64,000 nt of DNA from Cytophagales bacterium (GTDB lineage: Bacteria > Bacteroidota > Bacteroidia > Cytophagales > Cyclobacteriaceae). Below the pieces are notes generated by a model. The model saw only the letters and a list, made by a program, of their open reading frames with translations, was not told where the DNA came from and searched no databases. Numbering within the stretch: the stretch's first letter is position 1; each line of letters begins with the position of its first letter. Both the position numbers and the translations under genes were made by a program. Below are positions 53,397-62,817 of the stretch, piece after piece. The stretch lies in NCBI GenBank assembly GCA_022360015.1, contig JAKSDQ010000003.1, positions 124,001 to 188,000 of the forward strand, written 5' to 3'.

Positions 53397-54005
53397 TTAT
53401 TTATCCTCAGCCTGCTTCTCTTTTTTTGATTCTTTCTTTTTTGTAGCTTTTGCCGCTTCCTCTTTTACTTCGTCCTTTTTATTGGTAATAGCTTTTGCAA
53501 CTGTGGCCTCTTTCTTAGGTTCGTTTTTAGTCTCCTTGGTGTCAGATTTGGCCTCACTTTTAGCGGCTGTTTTTCCACTTTTTACCGTAGTTTCCTCCTT
53601 TTGAGCCTTAGCGGTACTTACATCACTGGCTTCCGCAGATTTTTTTTCAGCTTTTCCGGCCACCTTTTCTGCTTCAGGGATTTTTTTAACTTCAGCAACC
53701 GCCTCTTCCGCTTTAGCAGGGCTTTCTTCGTTCTTTGCAGCCGGCTTTTTGGCCTTGGCTTCTTTTGCCTCCACTACCTCTTCTGCAATTACCGTTTCTT
53801 TTACCTCTGCCACCACATCCTGCGCCTCGGTACCGGCTGGCTTCTTAGTGGAAGACTTCGCCTTCCTCGCAAATTCCTCCTTGATCTTTTCTATATCGAC
53901 CCGTTTAATAACAGGTTGCCTGTTTATATTTTGAATTCTTTTAGTCCTGTTATTCGCCCTGCTCTTATTCTTCCTGTCTTTTCTTTTTAGTCTGGTAACG
54001 GCCAT
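53397..54005 (-). CDS. Lys/Glu/Ala-rich protein with a short conserved N-terminus
   Basis: The ATG at 54005 gives 202 residues; a TTG ten codons upstream is less likely. Residues 1-47 (MAVTRLKRKDRKNKSRANN, then PVIKRVDIEKIKEEFA) are a compact basic domain seen in short Bacteroidota proteins. The remaining 150 residues are low-complexity Lys, Glu, Ala and Thr, probably disordered. It may bind nucleic acid like the H1-like protein at 12281. No family name is offered. Confidence 0.7.
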   Translation of the reverse strand: MAVTRLKRKDRKNKSRANNRTKRIQNINRQPVIKRVDIEKIKEEFARKAKSSTKKPAGTEAQDVVAEVKETVIAEEVVEAKEAKAKKPAAKNEESPAKAEEAVAEVKKIPEAEKVAGKAEKKSAEASDVSTAKAQKEETTVKSGKTAAKSEAKSDTKETKNEPKKEATVAKAITNKKDEVKEEAAKATKKKESKKEKQAEDK

Positions 54006-54082
54006 TTCTGTAATTTTTGCTAAAACGAGGGGCAAATTTAATAGAATAGTTTGAATAATCTAAACATTTATTTCAAATTATT

Positions 54083-54982
54083 CTATTTAATACGCACGAT
54101 CCGGGTTGATTGATTGTATCCGGCAAAAATCCCTAACCCATTCCGGATGTTTGTGTGAACGGGAACCGGTTCGGCAAAGGGATTGTCTTCCACCCAAAAT
54201 TGTAAAGCCTGACTGCGCCGGTATAGATAATAGTCCTTGCTTACGTGCCTTAGTGCAAATATAAACGTAGAATAGTCATGGGCAAGATTACCAGACAAAG
54301 TAGCACGTGAGTCATGAAAGGAAATGGTATACGTTTTTCCACTGAACAAATTATCACTTAACACATAACTAGTCATAATAGACGTCTGAAAATCTTCTGC
54401 TCTCAAATCTTCCGTATAAAACGAAAACTGGACCAAAATACTGTCAATTTGCGTGGATACCTGAGTTTCTCTATCATATTCTAAAATTTTGAGATATGCA
54501 TAAAGTACGAATTCATAATAATTCTCACCCGGCAGGTCCTCAATCGTTACATGAAATCTAAACCGTTTAAGACCCTCTGTCAACACCGAATCAACGCTTG
54601 CTTCCGATATGGAAGCCAACGCAACAGGAATCGTTGTTTCTGCGATGACGTTTTCATAACCTTCTTTAGCCACCTCTATACTGTAACGCATGCCTCTTTT
54701 GGGTTTTAAATCTTCATGGGTGTAAAAGAGCGTGCTACTATCAAATAATAATTCACCTAACCATCGATCATTCTCATAAACATCGACTGTTGCACCTCTT
54801 ATAATTTCAAATGGGCCTTTATCCAGTATGTACTTGGATTGTGAGATATGGACTGATAGGGTACTATCCGGGTTGATGATACCATTTAAAACCGGTTTCG
54901 GGCTTCCTGAATCCAAATCCAGCTCCACAACGGTTTCACAACCGTAAAAAATAACACATACCATTATGAGCAGTTTTTTCAT
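54083..54982 (-). CDS. DUF4249 lipoprotein
   Basis: A 299-residue lipoprotein (Cys15 in VIFYGC). It has the DUF4249 pattern VLNGIINPDSTLSVHISQSKYI, then TVDVYENDRWLGELLF and YSIEVAKEGYENVIAETTIP. The family is almost always paired with a TonB receptor, as here, where it starts 3 bases after the receptor gene. It probably sits on the outer membrane and helps ligand handling. The ligand is unknown. Confidence 0.9.
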   Translation of the reverse strand: MKKLLIMVCVIFYGCETVVELDLDSGSPKPVLNGIINPDSTLSVHISQSKYILDKGPFEIIRGATVDVYENDRWLGELLFDSSTLFYTHEDLKPKRGMRYSIEVAKEGYENVIAETTIPVALASISEASVDSVLTEGLKRFRFHVTIEDLPGENYYEFVLYAYLKILEYDRETQVSTQIDSILVQFSFYTEDLRAEDFQTSIMTSYVLSDNLFSGKTYTISFHDSRATLSGNLAHDYSTFIFALRHVSKDYYLYRRSQALQFWVEDNPFAEPVPVHTNIRNGLGIFAGYNQSTRIVRIK

Positions 54983-54985
54983 GAA

Positions 54986-57349
54986 TCAAAATTTAAAACT
55001 ATAACTTATAGCAGGAATAATAGGAAAAAGGCTATATTGGATAAACCTTCTATTGCCCTCGAAATCGCGGTGAACATCGATGAAAAAAGGATTTCTGGTG
55101 CTGTAAGTATTGTACGTGCCAATTGTCCACTTTCTGACACCCCATTTTTTTTGTTTTGAAAAACCAATACTTAGATCCAGCCGGTGATAAGATCGCATTC
55201 TATACCCATTTCTTCGATCATAATATTTTACGCCATCCGGTATAAAATCATTAAATAATAGTGCACTTACACTAGAGTAGTCTATGTACCTTGAACTGGG
55301 CAATGTGATTGAATTTCCTGTTCCATACACCCAGGCCCCGGAGACATCTATGTGGTCATTGACTTTAAATACGCCCGTAATACTGATATCATGCCGGCGA
55401 TCGAATCTGTAAGGAAACCACCGGCCAAAGTTGAGGTTATCAAACTGTCTGTTGGACCAGGAAAGGGTATAGCCAAGCCAGCCGGTGAACTTGCCGGTTT
55501 TTTTCTGAACAAACAGTTCTACACCGTAACTATCACCCCGGCCTGTTTCAACTTTATCCTGCCAGTCCCCATCCACATTGAGAAAACTGGCCCCCTCCTT
55601 GTATTCAATCAACCCCTCCATTTCTTTGTAATAAGCTTCCAGGCTTACCTCATAGTGTTTCTTGATGGTTTTTGCCAATCCCAGGGCAAATTGATGCGCT
55701 TCCTGGGGTGCCACTCTTTCAGTGGCCGGAAGCCAAAGGTCAGTGGGCAAGCCAATGCCACTGTTAGTCAGCAAATGAATGAACTGCGCCATTTGTGCAT
55801 ACGATCCTTTGATGGAAAGCCCGTTGTTCAGCAAATACCTGGCAGCTACCCTCGGTTGAAAGGATGTATAAAATTCATCACCGACACTAAAGGCCGAAAC
55901 ATGAAAGCCCGCGTTGATTTTCAGGTTATCGGATACCCTTATATCATCTTCCAGATAAGCGGCAAATTCGTTGGCAGTGGTTCTAAAAGATCCCACTGTG
56001 GTATCACTTTGTACTGAAGATTGAAAAGAAAGAATGCCCGGATTAAAGGTGTGATTGATGGCATTAACGCCAAAACGTATATAATGATTGGGATCCGGAA
56101 TAAATTCAAAATCAATTTTTGCTCCAAAATCACGGATCCCTGAAAAATAAGAAATAGATTCCTCCTCACTGTCAACGCTATCGACGTAGATTCGTTCTTC
56201 AGCATAATATTGTGATACATCAAAACGATAGCGACTGTAAGTCAATGTCAAGTTACTGAAAAATTTAGGATTGAAAACGTGATTCCACCGTGCCGCAGCT
56301 ATAATATTGCCCCAGGCAAGTCTGAATTCATCTTCAGAACTTACACTGTGGTCATCAAGCTCATAATTTTCACTAAACCTGCTGTAGGCATCGTCATTCC
56401 CAAAATAACCACTCAGATAAACCCGGTCCCTGTTGGAGAATTTGTGATTGATTTTCCCATTCAGGTCATAAAAATAATAACCTGCAATTTCATCGCCATC
56501 TGTAGCAGATTTGATCAAAGGCCTGGCTAAAAGATCTATGTAGGTCCTTCTCCCGGAAAAAAGGAAGGTGGTACGCTCATTTTTAATGGGCCCTTCCAAA
56601 GTTAGTTTCGATGATACCAGTCCTATGGCCCCCTCGCCTCTCAGTTTTTCGTTGTTGCCCTCTTTCATGGTAATATCAATAACCGATGACAACCTACCGC
56701 CATACCGGGCAGGAAAACCACCCTTGATCAACTCCACATTATTGATAGCATCAGCATTGAAAACGGAGAAAAACCCAAACAAGTGAGAAGCATTGTACAC
56801 CGGCACACCATCGAGCAGGATTAAGTTTTGATCTGGCCCGCCGCCCCTTATGTACAAGCCGCTGCTTCCCTCTGTGCCGGATTGTATACCGGGAAGCAAC
56901 TGAAGTACCTTCAATACGTCTACCTCACCCAGCAGTGCAGGCATCGCTTTAATCTGGTCCACAGGAATGTTGATTTTACTCATCTGTGTTATTTCCTCAA
57001 TTTCTTCTTTGCCGGAAATAACAATTTCATCGAGCTCGACCACCCCTTCCAGCCCTACATCCATTTCCGAATCTTTATTCAGGTAAAAGTGTGTCTCTAT
57101 AGGCTGATAGCCAACAAATGAAAAGACCAACTTGACGGAATCTGCTGGCAGCGTAAGGCTGTAAAAGCCATACTTGTTGCTGGTGGTGCCCTGGTAATTT
57201 TCCTTATTGTATATGTTTGCACCTATGAGTACTTCGCCAGTACGTTTGTCTTTAATGTAACCACTAATGGTAAATTTTTGTGCCTTGAGTTGCTGGCTGG
57301 AAAATAACAAACACGCACCTAAGAAGGTAATTTTAAAAAATGAAGCCAC
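54986..57349 (-). CDS. TonB-dependent receptor with carboxypeptidase-regulatory N-terminal domain
   Basis: The 787-residue outer-membrane protein has a signal peptide (about 1-23, ending QQLKAQ) and a CarboxypepD_reg-like domain (25-105). The plug follows, with LGEVDVLKVLQLLPGIQSG, RGGGPDQNLILLDGVPVYN and GGFPARYGGRLSSVIDI (about 145-225), and then a beta barrel to the C-terminal phenylalanine. The start is GTG at 57349. It lacks SusD, so it is not a SusC pair; the DUF4249 lipoprotein is its partner. Confidence 0.93.
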   Translation of the reverse strand: MASFFKITFLGACLLFSSQQLKAQKFTISGYIKDKRTGEVLIGANIYNKENYQGTTSNKYGFYSLTLPADSVKLVFSFVGYQPIETHFYLNKDSEMDVGLEGVVELDEIVISGKEEIEEITQMSKINIPVDQIKAMPALLGEVDVLKVLQLLPGIQSGTEGSSGLYIRGGGPDQNLILLDGVPVYNASHLFGFFSVFNADAINNVELIKGGFPARYGGRLSSVIDITMKEGNNEKLRGEGAIGLVSSKLTLEGPIKNERTTFLFSGRRTYIDLLARPLIKSATDGDEIAGYYFYDLNGKINHKFSNRDRVYLSGYFGNDDAYSRFSENYELDDHSVSSEDEFRLAWGNIIAAARWNHVFNPKFFSNLTLTYSRYRFDVSQYYAEERIYVDSVDSEEESISYFSGIRDFGAKIDFEFIPDPNHYIRFGVNAINHTFNPGILSFQSSVQSDTTVGSFRTTANEFAAYLEDDIRVSDNLKINAGFHVSAFSVGDEFYTSFQPRVAARYLLNNGLSIKGSYAQMAQFIHLLTNSGIGLPTDLWLPATERVAPQEAHQFALGLAKTIKKHYEVSLEAYYKEMEGLIEYKEGASFLNVDGDWQDKVETGRGDSYGVELFVQKKTGKFTGWLGYTLSWSNRQFDNLNFGRWFPYRFDRRHDISITGVFKVNDHIDVSGAWVYGTGNSITLPSSRYIDYSSVSALLFNDFIPDGVKYYDRRNGYRMRSYHRLDLSIGFSKQKKWGVRKWTIGTYNTYSTRNPFFIDVHRDFEGNRRFIQYSLFPIIPAISYSFKF

Positions 57350-57595
57350 TTTGGGACAAGGTTTGACTTAAACTAAAAATTATCAGGATAAATATACAAA
57401 TCTTCAAGGTTGGGAAAAAGTTTTGGTGGCCTGATTTTGAAAGCAAGTAATCGCCAAAGCCTGACTTCAGATTTTTTGACTGATCGTCTATCGCAGGAAC
57501 AAGTATTCATAACAGCAGCAATGCCTTTTAAAAAACTGCAGACGATCCATTTTTTTTTAATAGTTTTGGAAATTGAATAAAAATGCCAGACAAAT

Positions 57596-58969
57596 ATGAG
57601 CAATCAAAAGCCACGTTTGCCAAAAGGAATGCGGGACTTCGGTCCGGATAAAATGGCTAAACGGCGTTTCATCTTCCATGCCATCAGAACTACCTTCGAA
57701 AAGTTTGGTTTCGAAGCACTTGAAACACCTACCATGGAAAACCTGTCTGTACTGACCGGAAAATACGGCGAAGAGGGGGATCAGCTACTTTTTAAAGTAC
57801 TCAATTCAGGTGATTACCTTTCCGGAACTTCCGTGGAAGATTACACGTCAGGAGCCAGAAGCCTGTCATCCAAAATCGCAGAAAAAGGATTGAAATATGA
57901 TTTAACCGTACCATTTGCACGGTATGTAGTGATGAATCGCCATGACCTTACCCTGCCCTTCAAAAGGTATCAAATCCAACCGGTCTGGCGCGCCGATCGT
58001 CCTCAAAAAGGGCGTTACAGGGAATTTTATCAATGTGATGCCGATGTTATCGGCACAGACTCCCTGATCTGTGAGGCGGAAATAATCCTGATGATGAACG
58101 AAGTATTTGCAAAATTGGGCATTAGGGATTATAACATCAAGATAAACAACCGGAAGATATTAACCGGTATCGCCGGAATGATTGGTGAACCGGATAAAAT
58201 CAGTGAATTGTGTGTAGCTATTGACAAACTTGATAAAATTGGCCCTGAAAAAGTACTGGAAGAGCTTATAACCAAATCGTTTTCTGACCAGGCTATTACA
58301 GCGCTCAAACCCTTTCTCAAGGTTGAAGGCGACAATGATCGAACATTAAACAATATTAAGGCATTGCTTGCATCCTCTGGCCCAGGACAAGAGGGAATAA
58401 GAGAATTTGAAGACATTTTAAGCTATCTGGCCCAATTTGAAGCCGGGGACAATCATCTCGAGTTTGACCCAAGGCTCGCCAGGGGTTTAGCTTATTATAC
58501 CGGCACTATTCTGGAGGTAAAAGTAAACAATGTTGATATTGGCAGTGTCAGCGCGGGTGGAAGATACGATGACCTGACAGGCGTATTTGGTATGCCAGGC
58601 ATTTCGGGAGTGGGCTTTTCATTTGGTGTTGACAGGATTTATGATGTCATGGAAACGCTCGGCTTATTCCCGGAAGATACTTCGATAACGACGACTGTGC
58701 TTGTTACAAATTTTGACAAAGCCAGTGAACCTTACGCCATCGAGGTCTTGGGGCAGTTGAGAAATGCTGAGGTTAAAAGTGAAATCTATCCGGAGCCTGC
58801 CAGGCTTAAAAAACAAATGAACTATGCTCACAAAAAGAACATACCCTATGTATTGCTGATAGGAGAAGAAGAGGTGAGCAGCAATATGATGACTTTAAAA
58901 GATATGCGTAATGGCGAGCAGAAAAAAATGACCACGCCGGAAATCATTGAAGCCCTAAAAAATGGCTGA
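57596..58969 (+). CDS. hisS: Histidyl-tRNA synthetase
   Basis: The 457-residue class II synthetase has motif 1 near the N-terminus (PRLPKGMRDFGP). Motif 2 is RYQIQPVWRADRPQKGRYREFYQ. The His-specific LARGLAYYTGTILEV and SAGGRYDDL and motif 3 SFGVDRI follow. The C-terminal anticodon-binding domain follows motif 3. It charges tRNA-His and is an essential core gene. Confidence 0.96.
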   Translation: MSNQKPRLPKGMRDFGPDKMAKRRFIFHAIRTTFEKFGFEALETPTMENLSVLTGKYGEEGDQLLFKVLNSGDYLSGTSVEDYTSGARSLSSKIAEKGLKYDLTVPFARYVVMNRHDLTLPFKRYQIQPVWRADRPQKGRYREFYQCDADVIGTDSLICEAEIILMMNEVFAKLGIRDYNIKINNRKILTGIAGMIGEPDKISELCVAIDKLDKIGPEKVLEELITKSFSDQAITALKPFLKVEGDNDRTLNNIKALLASSGPGQEGIREFEDILSYLAQFEAGDNHLEFDPRLARGLAYYTGTILEVKVNNVDIGSVSAGGRYDDLTGVFGMPGISGVGFSFGVDRIYDVMETLGLFPEDTSITTTVLVTNFDKASEPYAIEVLGQLRNAEVKSEIYPEPARLKKQMNYAHKKNIPYVLLIGEEEVSSNMMTLKDMRNGEQKKMTTPEIIEALKNG

Positions 58970-59136
58970 ATGCTGAAAATTCCCTGTTAGCTGGTGATTA
59001 TTTCCGCACCCACTTTCGCCTGAACCGATAATAATTTTAAATTAAGTATATCGTTTATAAGAAATGAGAGCATTTTATATGTAAAATCTCCACCACCGAT
59101 ATTATTTTGCATCGGGTGAGTCTTTGAATTAAAGGT

Positions 59137-61038
59137 TTGAATTTAAAACTCCTACATAGCTTTTTTTTGGCTTTGTTATGGTTATTACATCATAACATAA
59201 CCGCACAAAATACCAGTGCCGGTGGCCGTTTTGAAGTGGATTACCTGAAAGGTTGTGCCCCTTTTACAATAAATATCACACAAATAGGCCTCACTGGGTT
59301 AACCAGAACCTATGATTTTGACAGGGATGGACTGTTTGAAGGAAATCTTACTACGTATACCTTCGATACCCCGGGAATTTATACGATTTTGGAGGTCATG
59401 GCCAATCAAATCCCACGTGAAGACAGCATTACCATCGAAGTTGCGGAAGCCAGGGAACCAGTGTTTACAGTACGGAATTGTGCAGGTAATAATGTAAAAG
59501 TCAATGTTACCGATACCTACTATGACCGGTTTTTTATTGATTTTGGAGACGGAAGTAATTTAACTATTAGTCAGGGCGACGATGTACCCCCTCATAGCTA
59601 CGGGGCACAAAGCACCTATACCATAACTGTCAGAGGTATTTTCAATGGGGCGAAAGACAACTGCGCAACGGGGGCTATCGACATAAGTACGGTAAACAAC
59701 CTGGTTCCGGCCACTGTCAATTCAGTGACCGTGACCGCGGTTGACGCCGGTGCCGGAACCATTGAATTATCCTATAATCTGTCGCCCAACATAATTTATG
59801 ATTTGGAGCAGGCTGTCAACGGCCTGCAAAATTTTCAAAGGGTGGAAACCCTCACTGATCCTTCACTAAACACAATTGAAAACCTTAACACTGTCGATAA
59901 CTATTACTGTTACAGGATCAATGCTGTAGATGCCTGCTCGGGGGCGGTGATTCATTCGGATACCATATGCAGCATAAATCTCAACGCAGTGGCCCAAAAC
60001 AATACTAATACCCTTACCTGGGCTACGGAAGATTTGAACTTTTCCAATTATGCCATTATAAAAGACGGCAATGTCATCAGTACCATAAATAATGCTGCAC
60101 AAACCATTTACAATGACAGTGATGTGATATGTAATCAAAACTATTGTTACCGGATCGTCAGTAACTACACTAACGGCTTGGTTTCAACATCCGGTGAAAT
60201 TTGTGTAACGGCTTTCAGTACCGATACCCCTGCCTCTGTAGAGGATATGACCAGTACCATTACTGATGATCAGGTAAACATAACATGGGAAATTCCACCC
60301 GCTGAATCACCCCGTCTTTATTTTGTTTATAAGTCAACCAATAATGAACCGGCAGCAGTGGCAGACACAGTGGACAGTAACAACTATACAGACAGCGATG
60401 TAAGTTTTCCCGGAAATTCCTATTGTTACAGCTTTGCTTATGAAGATGCATGCGGAAACCTGTCGGACATTGGCCCGGTCACATGCCCGGTAATTCTGAC
60501 GGGCTCACTGGGAACGGATAACCAGGTTTCTATGAACTGGACTGATTACCAGGGCTGGATAGTGGGGGTAAATCAGTATTTTGTGGATATTTTCGATGAT
60601 CAACAAAACCTTTTGGAGTCAGTTCCCGCAGGCAGCGGGCTTTCCCTGACAGACGATGCCTGGAACAGGGGGTCTCAAATGCTATTTTATCAGGTAAGAG
60701 CTGTTTCCAATGATCCCTCACCCCGAGAAAGCCTGTCCAACCTTTTCAGGGTACAACTGGAGGTATTGATATTTCTGCCCAATGCCTTTACCCCTAATGA
60801 AGACGGCTTAAATGATTCTTTCGAAGCCCAGGGGCAATTTTTTCAGGAATTCAGTATGAAGATCTTTAACCGTTGGGGTGAAATCATTTTTGTATCAGAT
60901 AACGCGGATGTAGGCTGGGACGGTACCTTCAAGGGTAAGCTTATGCCGGAGGGTACCTATGTTTACAGGGTAGATGTGACCGATTTTACCGGCCTTAAAA
61001 CCACCAGGACCGGCGGCGTAGTACTTTTGCGCAGGTAG
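59137..61038 (+). CDS. Secreted protein with gliding-type C-terminal sorting domain
   Basis: The 633-residue protein has an N-terminal signal (LLHSFFLALLWLLHHNITAQ). A PKD-like domain comes first (FDRDGLFEGNLTTYTFDTPGIYTI), followed by fibronectin-type repeats (about 190-540). It ends in the CHU_C/type B domain: FLPNAFTPNEDGLNDSF, KIFNRWGEIIF and GTYVYRVDV. It should be exported by the type IX system. The start is TTG at 59137; an in-frame TGA at 59125 excludes a longer frame, so the real start is uncertain but near. Confidence 0.87.
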   Translation: MNLKLLHSFFLALLWLLHHNITAQNTSAGGRFEVDYLKGCAPFTINITQIGLTGLTRTYDFDRDGLFEGNLTTYTFDTPGIYTILEVMANQIPREDSITIEVAEAREPVFTVRNCAGNNVKVNVTDTYYDRFFIDFGDGSNLTISQGDDVPPHSYGAQSTYTITVRGIFNGAKDNCATGAIDISTVNNLVPATVNSVTVTAVDAGAGTIELSYNLSPNIIYDLEQAVNGLQNFQRVETLTDPSLNTIENLNTVDNYYCYRINAVDACSGAVIHSDTICSINLNAVAQNNTNTLTWATEDLNFSNYAIIKDGNVISTINNAAQTIYNDSDVICNQNYCYRIVSNYTNGLVSTSGEICVTAFSTDTPASVEDMTSTITDDQVNITWEIPPAESPRLYFVYKSTNNEPAAVADTVDSNNYTDSDVSFPGNSYCYSFAYEDACGNLSDIGPVTCPVILTGSLGTDNQVSMNWTDYQGWIVGVNQYFVDIFDDQQNLLESVPAGSGLSLTDDAWNRGSQMLFYQVRAVSNDPSPRESLSNLFRVQLEVLIFLPNAFTPNEDGLNDSFEAQGQFFQEFSMKIFNRWGEIIFVSDNADVGWDGTFKGKLMPEGTYVYRVDVTDFTGLKTTRTGGVVLLRR

Positions 61039-61101
61039 TGACAACCGTTTTTGAGTATGAATTCACCATTAAAAAGAATATTTTTGTTCTTCCAATAAAA
61101 A

Positions 61102-61443
61102 ATGAATACTATGTTTGACATGATGAAAATGATGGGTAAGATCAAGGAAGCCCAGGAGAAGATCCAGGAAGCACAAAAAAACCTGGTAAAAATAGAAACC
61201 ACCGCTGAAGCGGGTGCCGGCATGGTAAAAGCCACTGCCAATGGAAAAAAGCAACTGGTAAACCTCGAAATAGATGCCAGCCTGACCAAGCCCGGAGAAG
61301 AGGATATGCTAAAAGATTTGATCATTGCCGCTGTAAACAAGGCTATTGAACAGGCGGAAGAGCTGGCAAGGGAAGAAATCAAAAAATCAACCGAAGGAAT
61401 TATACCCAATATCCCCGGCATGAACCTCGGCGGACTTTTTTAG
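61102..61443 (+). CDS. YbaB/EbfC nucleoid-associated protein
   Basis: The 113-residue protein matches YbaB/EbfC: MFDMMKMMGKIKEAQEKIQEAQKNL, then GAGMVKATANGKKQLVNLEID. It forms a small DNA-binding dimer. Its stop is immediately followed by the ATG of the next gene, so the two are coupled. Confidence 0.92.
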   Translation: MNTMFDMMKMMGKIKEAQEKIQEAQKNLVKIETTAEAGAGMVKATANGKKQLVNLEIDASLTKPGEEDMLKDLIIAAVNKAIEQAEELAREEIKKSTEGIIPNIPGMNLGGLF

Positions 61444-62460
61444 ATGAGCACTGTAGCTATTGTCATTCTTAATTATAATGGTAAGAATTATCTGAAACAA
61501 TTTTTACCTACGTTAAAAAAACATAGCAATGGACACCAAATCATCGTCGCTGATAATCAATCCACCGACGACTCTGTTTCGTTCCTGACCAATCATCACC
61601 AGGATATAAAACGGATTATCCTATCTGAAAACTTTGGTTACAGCGAGGGTTATAACCGTGCTTTGCAACAAATAGAAGCAGATTATTACGTGCTGCTTAA
61701 CTCAGACATAGAAGTTACTGAAAACTGGGTAGAGCCTGTAATGACCCTGATGGATCAAAACCCCGAAATTGCCGCCTGCCAACCCAAGATTCTTAGTTAC
61801 AAAGAGCGAGACAGATTCGAATATGCCGGCGCTGCCGGCGGTTTTGTCGATTTGCTTGGGTATCCGTTTTGCCGCGGCCGGATTTTTGATAGTATTGAAA
61901 GTGACATGGGGCAGTACAATGACAACAGGGAGATATTCTGGGCAACCGGTGCCTGCCTGTTTATAAGAGCGACAGCCTTTTTCGAAGCCGGTGGATTGGA
62001 TCCCCATTATTTTGCACATATGGAAGAAATTGACCTTTGCTGGCGGTTAAAAAGGATGGGATTAAGGATATTTTACTGTGGAGAAAGCCAGGTTTATCAT
62101 GTGGGAGGAGGCACCTTACCTAAAGCCAACCCCTTTAAAACGTATTTGAACTTCAGAAATAGCCTGATAACCCTTTATAAAAACTCCGCTGCCAGCGAAC
62201 TTTTATGGAAAATACCGGCGCGATGGCTGCTGGATGTCGTGGCAGCCATTCGCTTTCTGGGTCAAACGTCTTTCAGGGACTTTTGGGCGGTTGTAAGGGC
62301 CCATATGACTTTTTTGACACATATTCTAAGGATTGAAGGCCAAAGAAAGGCGGTGTTGAAGCTGGGAAAAACAATGCCGTTTCATGAAATGTATAAAGGA
62401 TCTGTAGTGGCAGCTTATTTCCTGAAAAATGCAAAGATATTTTCGGATCTGAAGTTCTAG
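61444..62460 (+). CDS. Glycosyltransferase family 2
   Basis: A 338-residue GT2 enzyme with VAIVILNYNGKNYL at the start and VADNQSTDDS for nucleotide-sugar binding. The metal motif is NSDIEV and the acceptor side reads MEEIDLCWRLKRMG. A hydrophobic C-terminal stretch (around 250-290) suggests membrane association. It probably adds a sugar in cell-envelope polysaccharide synthesis. Its 3' end overlaps the PspC gene by 4 bases. Confidence 0.9.
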   Translation: MSTVAIVILNYNGKNYLKQFLPTLKKHSNGHQIIVADNQSTDDSVSFLTNHHQDIKRIILSENFGYSEGYNRALQQIEADYYVLLNSDIEVTENWVEPVMTLMDQNPEIAACQPKILSYKERDRFEYAGAAGGFVDLLGYPFCRGRIFDSIESDMGQYNDNREIFWATGACLFIRATAFFEAGGLDPHYFAHMEEIDLCWRLKRMGLRIFYCGESQVYHVGGGTLPKANPFKTYLNFRNSLITLYKNSAASELLWKIPARWLLDVVAAIRFLGQTSFRDFWAVVRAHMTFLTHILRIEGQRKAVLKLGKTMPFHEMYKGSVVAAYFLKNAKIFSDLKF

Positions 62461-62675
62461 AAATACCAGACGCGGTTGTTCCTTCTCCTCAGATGTTTTC
62501 TGAAGTTAATGATAAAGGCGAGTGACAAATAAATAATAATTGGCGACCCGAAGGTTAAAAACGAAGCATAAATAAAAAATAATCTAATACTGGCAATAGG
62601 TATTCTAAGTTTTTCTCCTAACTTCGTGCAAACGCCAAAAGCTTGTGACTCGAAGAAATATTGAATTTTCCGCAT
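62457..62675 (-). CDS. PspC domain membrane protein
   Basis: The 72-residue protein has the PspC pattern FGVCTKLGEKLRIP, then RLFFIYASFLTFG and a second hydrophobic run. Two membrane segments are likely. PspC relays envelope stress in other bacteria, but Bacteroidota members are little studied. The gene converges on the GT2 gene. Confidence 0.85.
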   Translation of the reverse strand: MRKIQYFFESQAFGVCTKLGEKLRIPIASIRLFFIYASFLTFGSPIIIYLSLAFIINFRKHLRRRNNRVWYF

Positions 62676-62759
62676 TGTATCTTTTAAAGAAAGATTTGCA
62701 AATATAATAAAGAAAATGAGGAATTATTTCGACTTTTTAAAGATTTTTTCACTTATAAA

Positions 62760-62790
62760 TTGCATTCGTAATTTTATAAATATAGTTTTG
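62760..62790 (+). promoter_or_regulatory. Bacteroidota-type promoter
   Basis: TTG (62760-62762) and TAGTTTTG (62783-62790) are 20 bases apart, an almost ideal fit to the consensus. The start codon at 62818 lies about 20 bases past the expected transcription start. Confidence 0.6.
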
Positions 62791-62817
62791 CACTTCGACA
62801 CAACCAAAATTTTAAAT

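Noticed and set aside
53601-53990. 129-codon plus-strand frame rich in Phe and Leu
   Set aside because: It is the antisense of the Lys/Glu-rich protein gene, which explains its composition.
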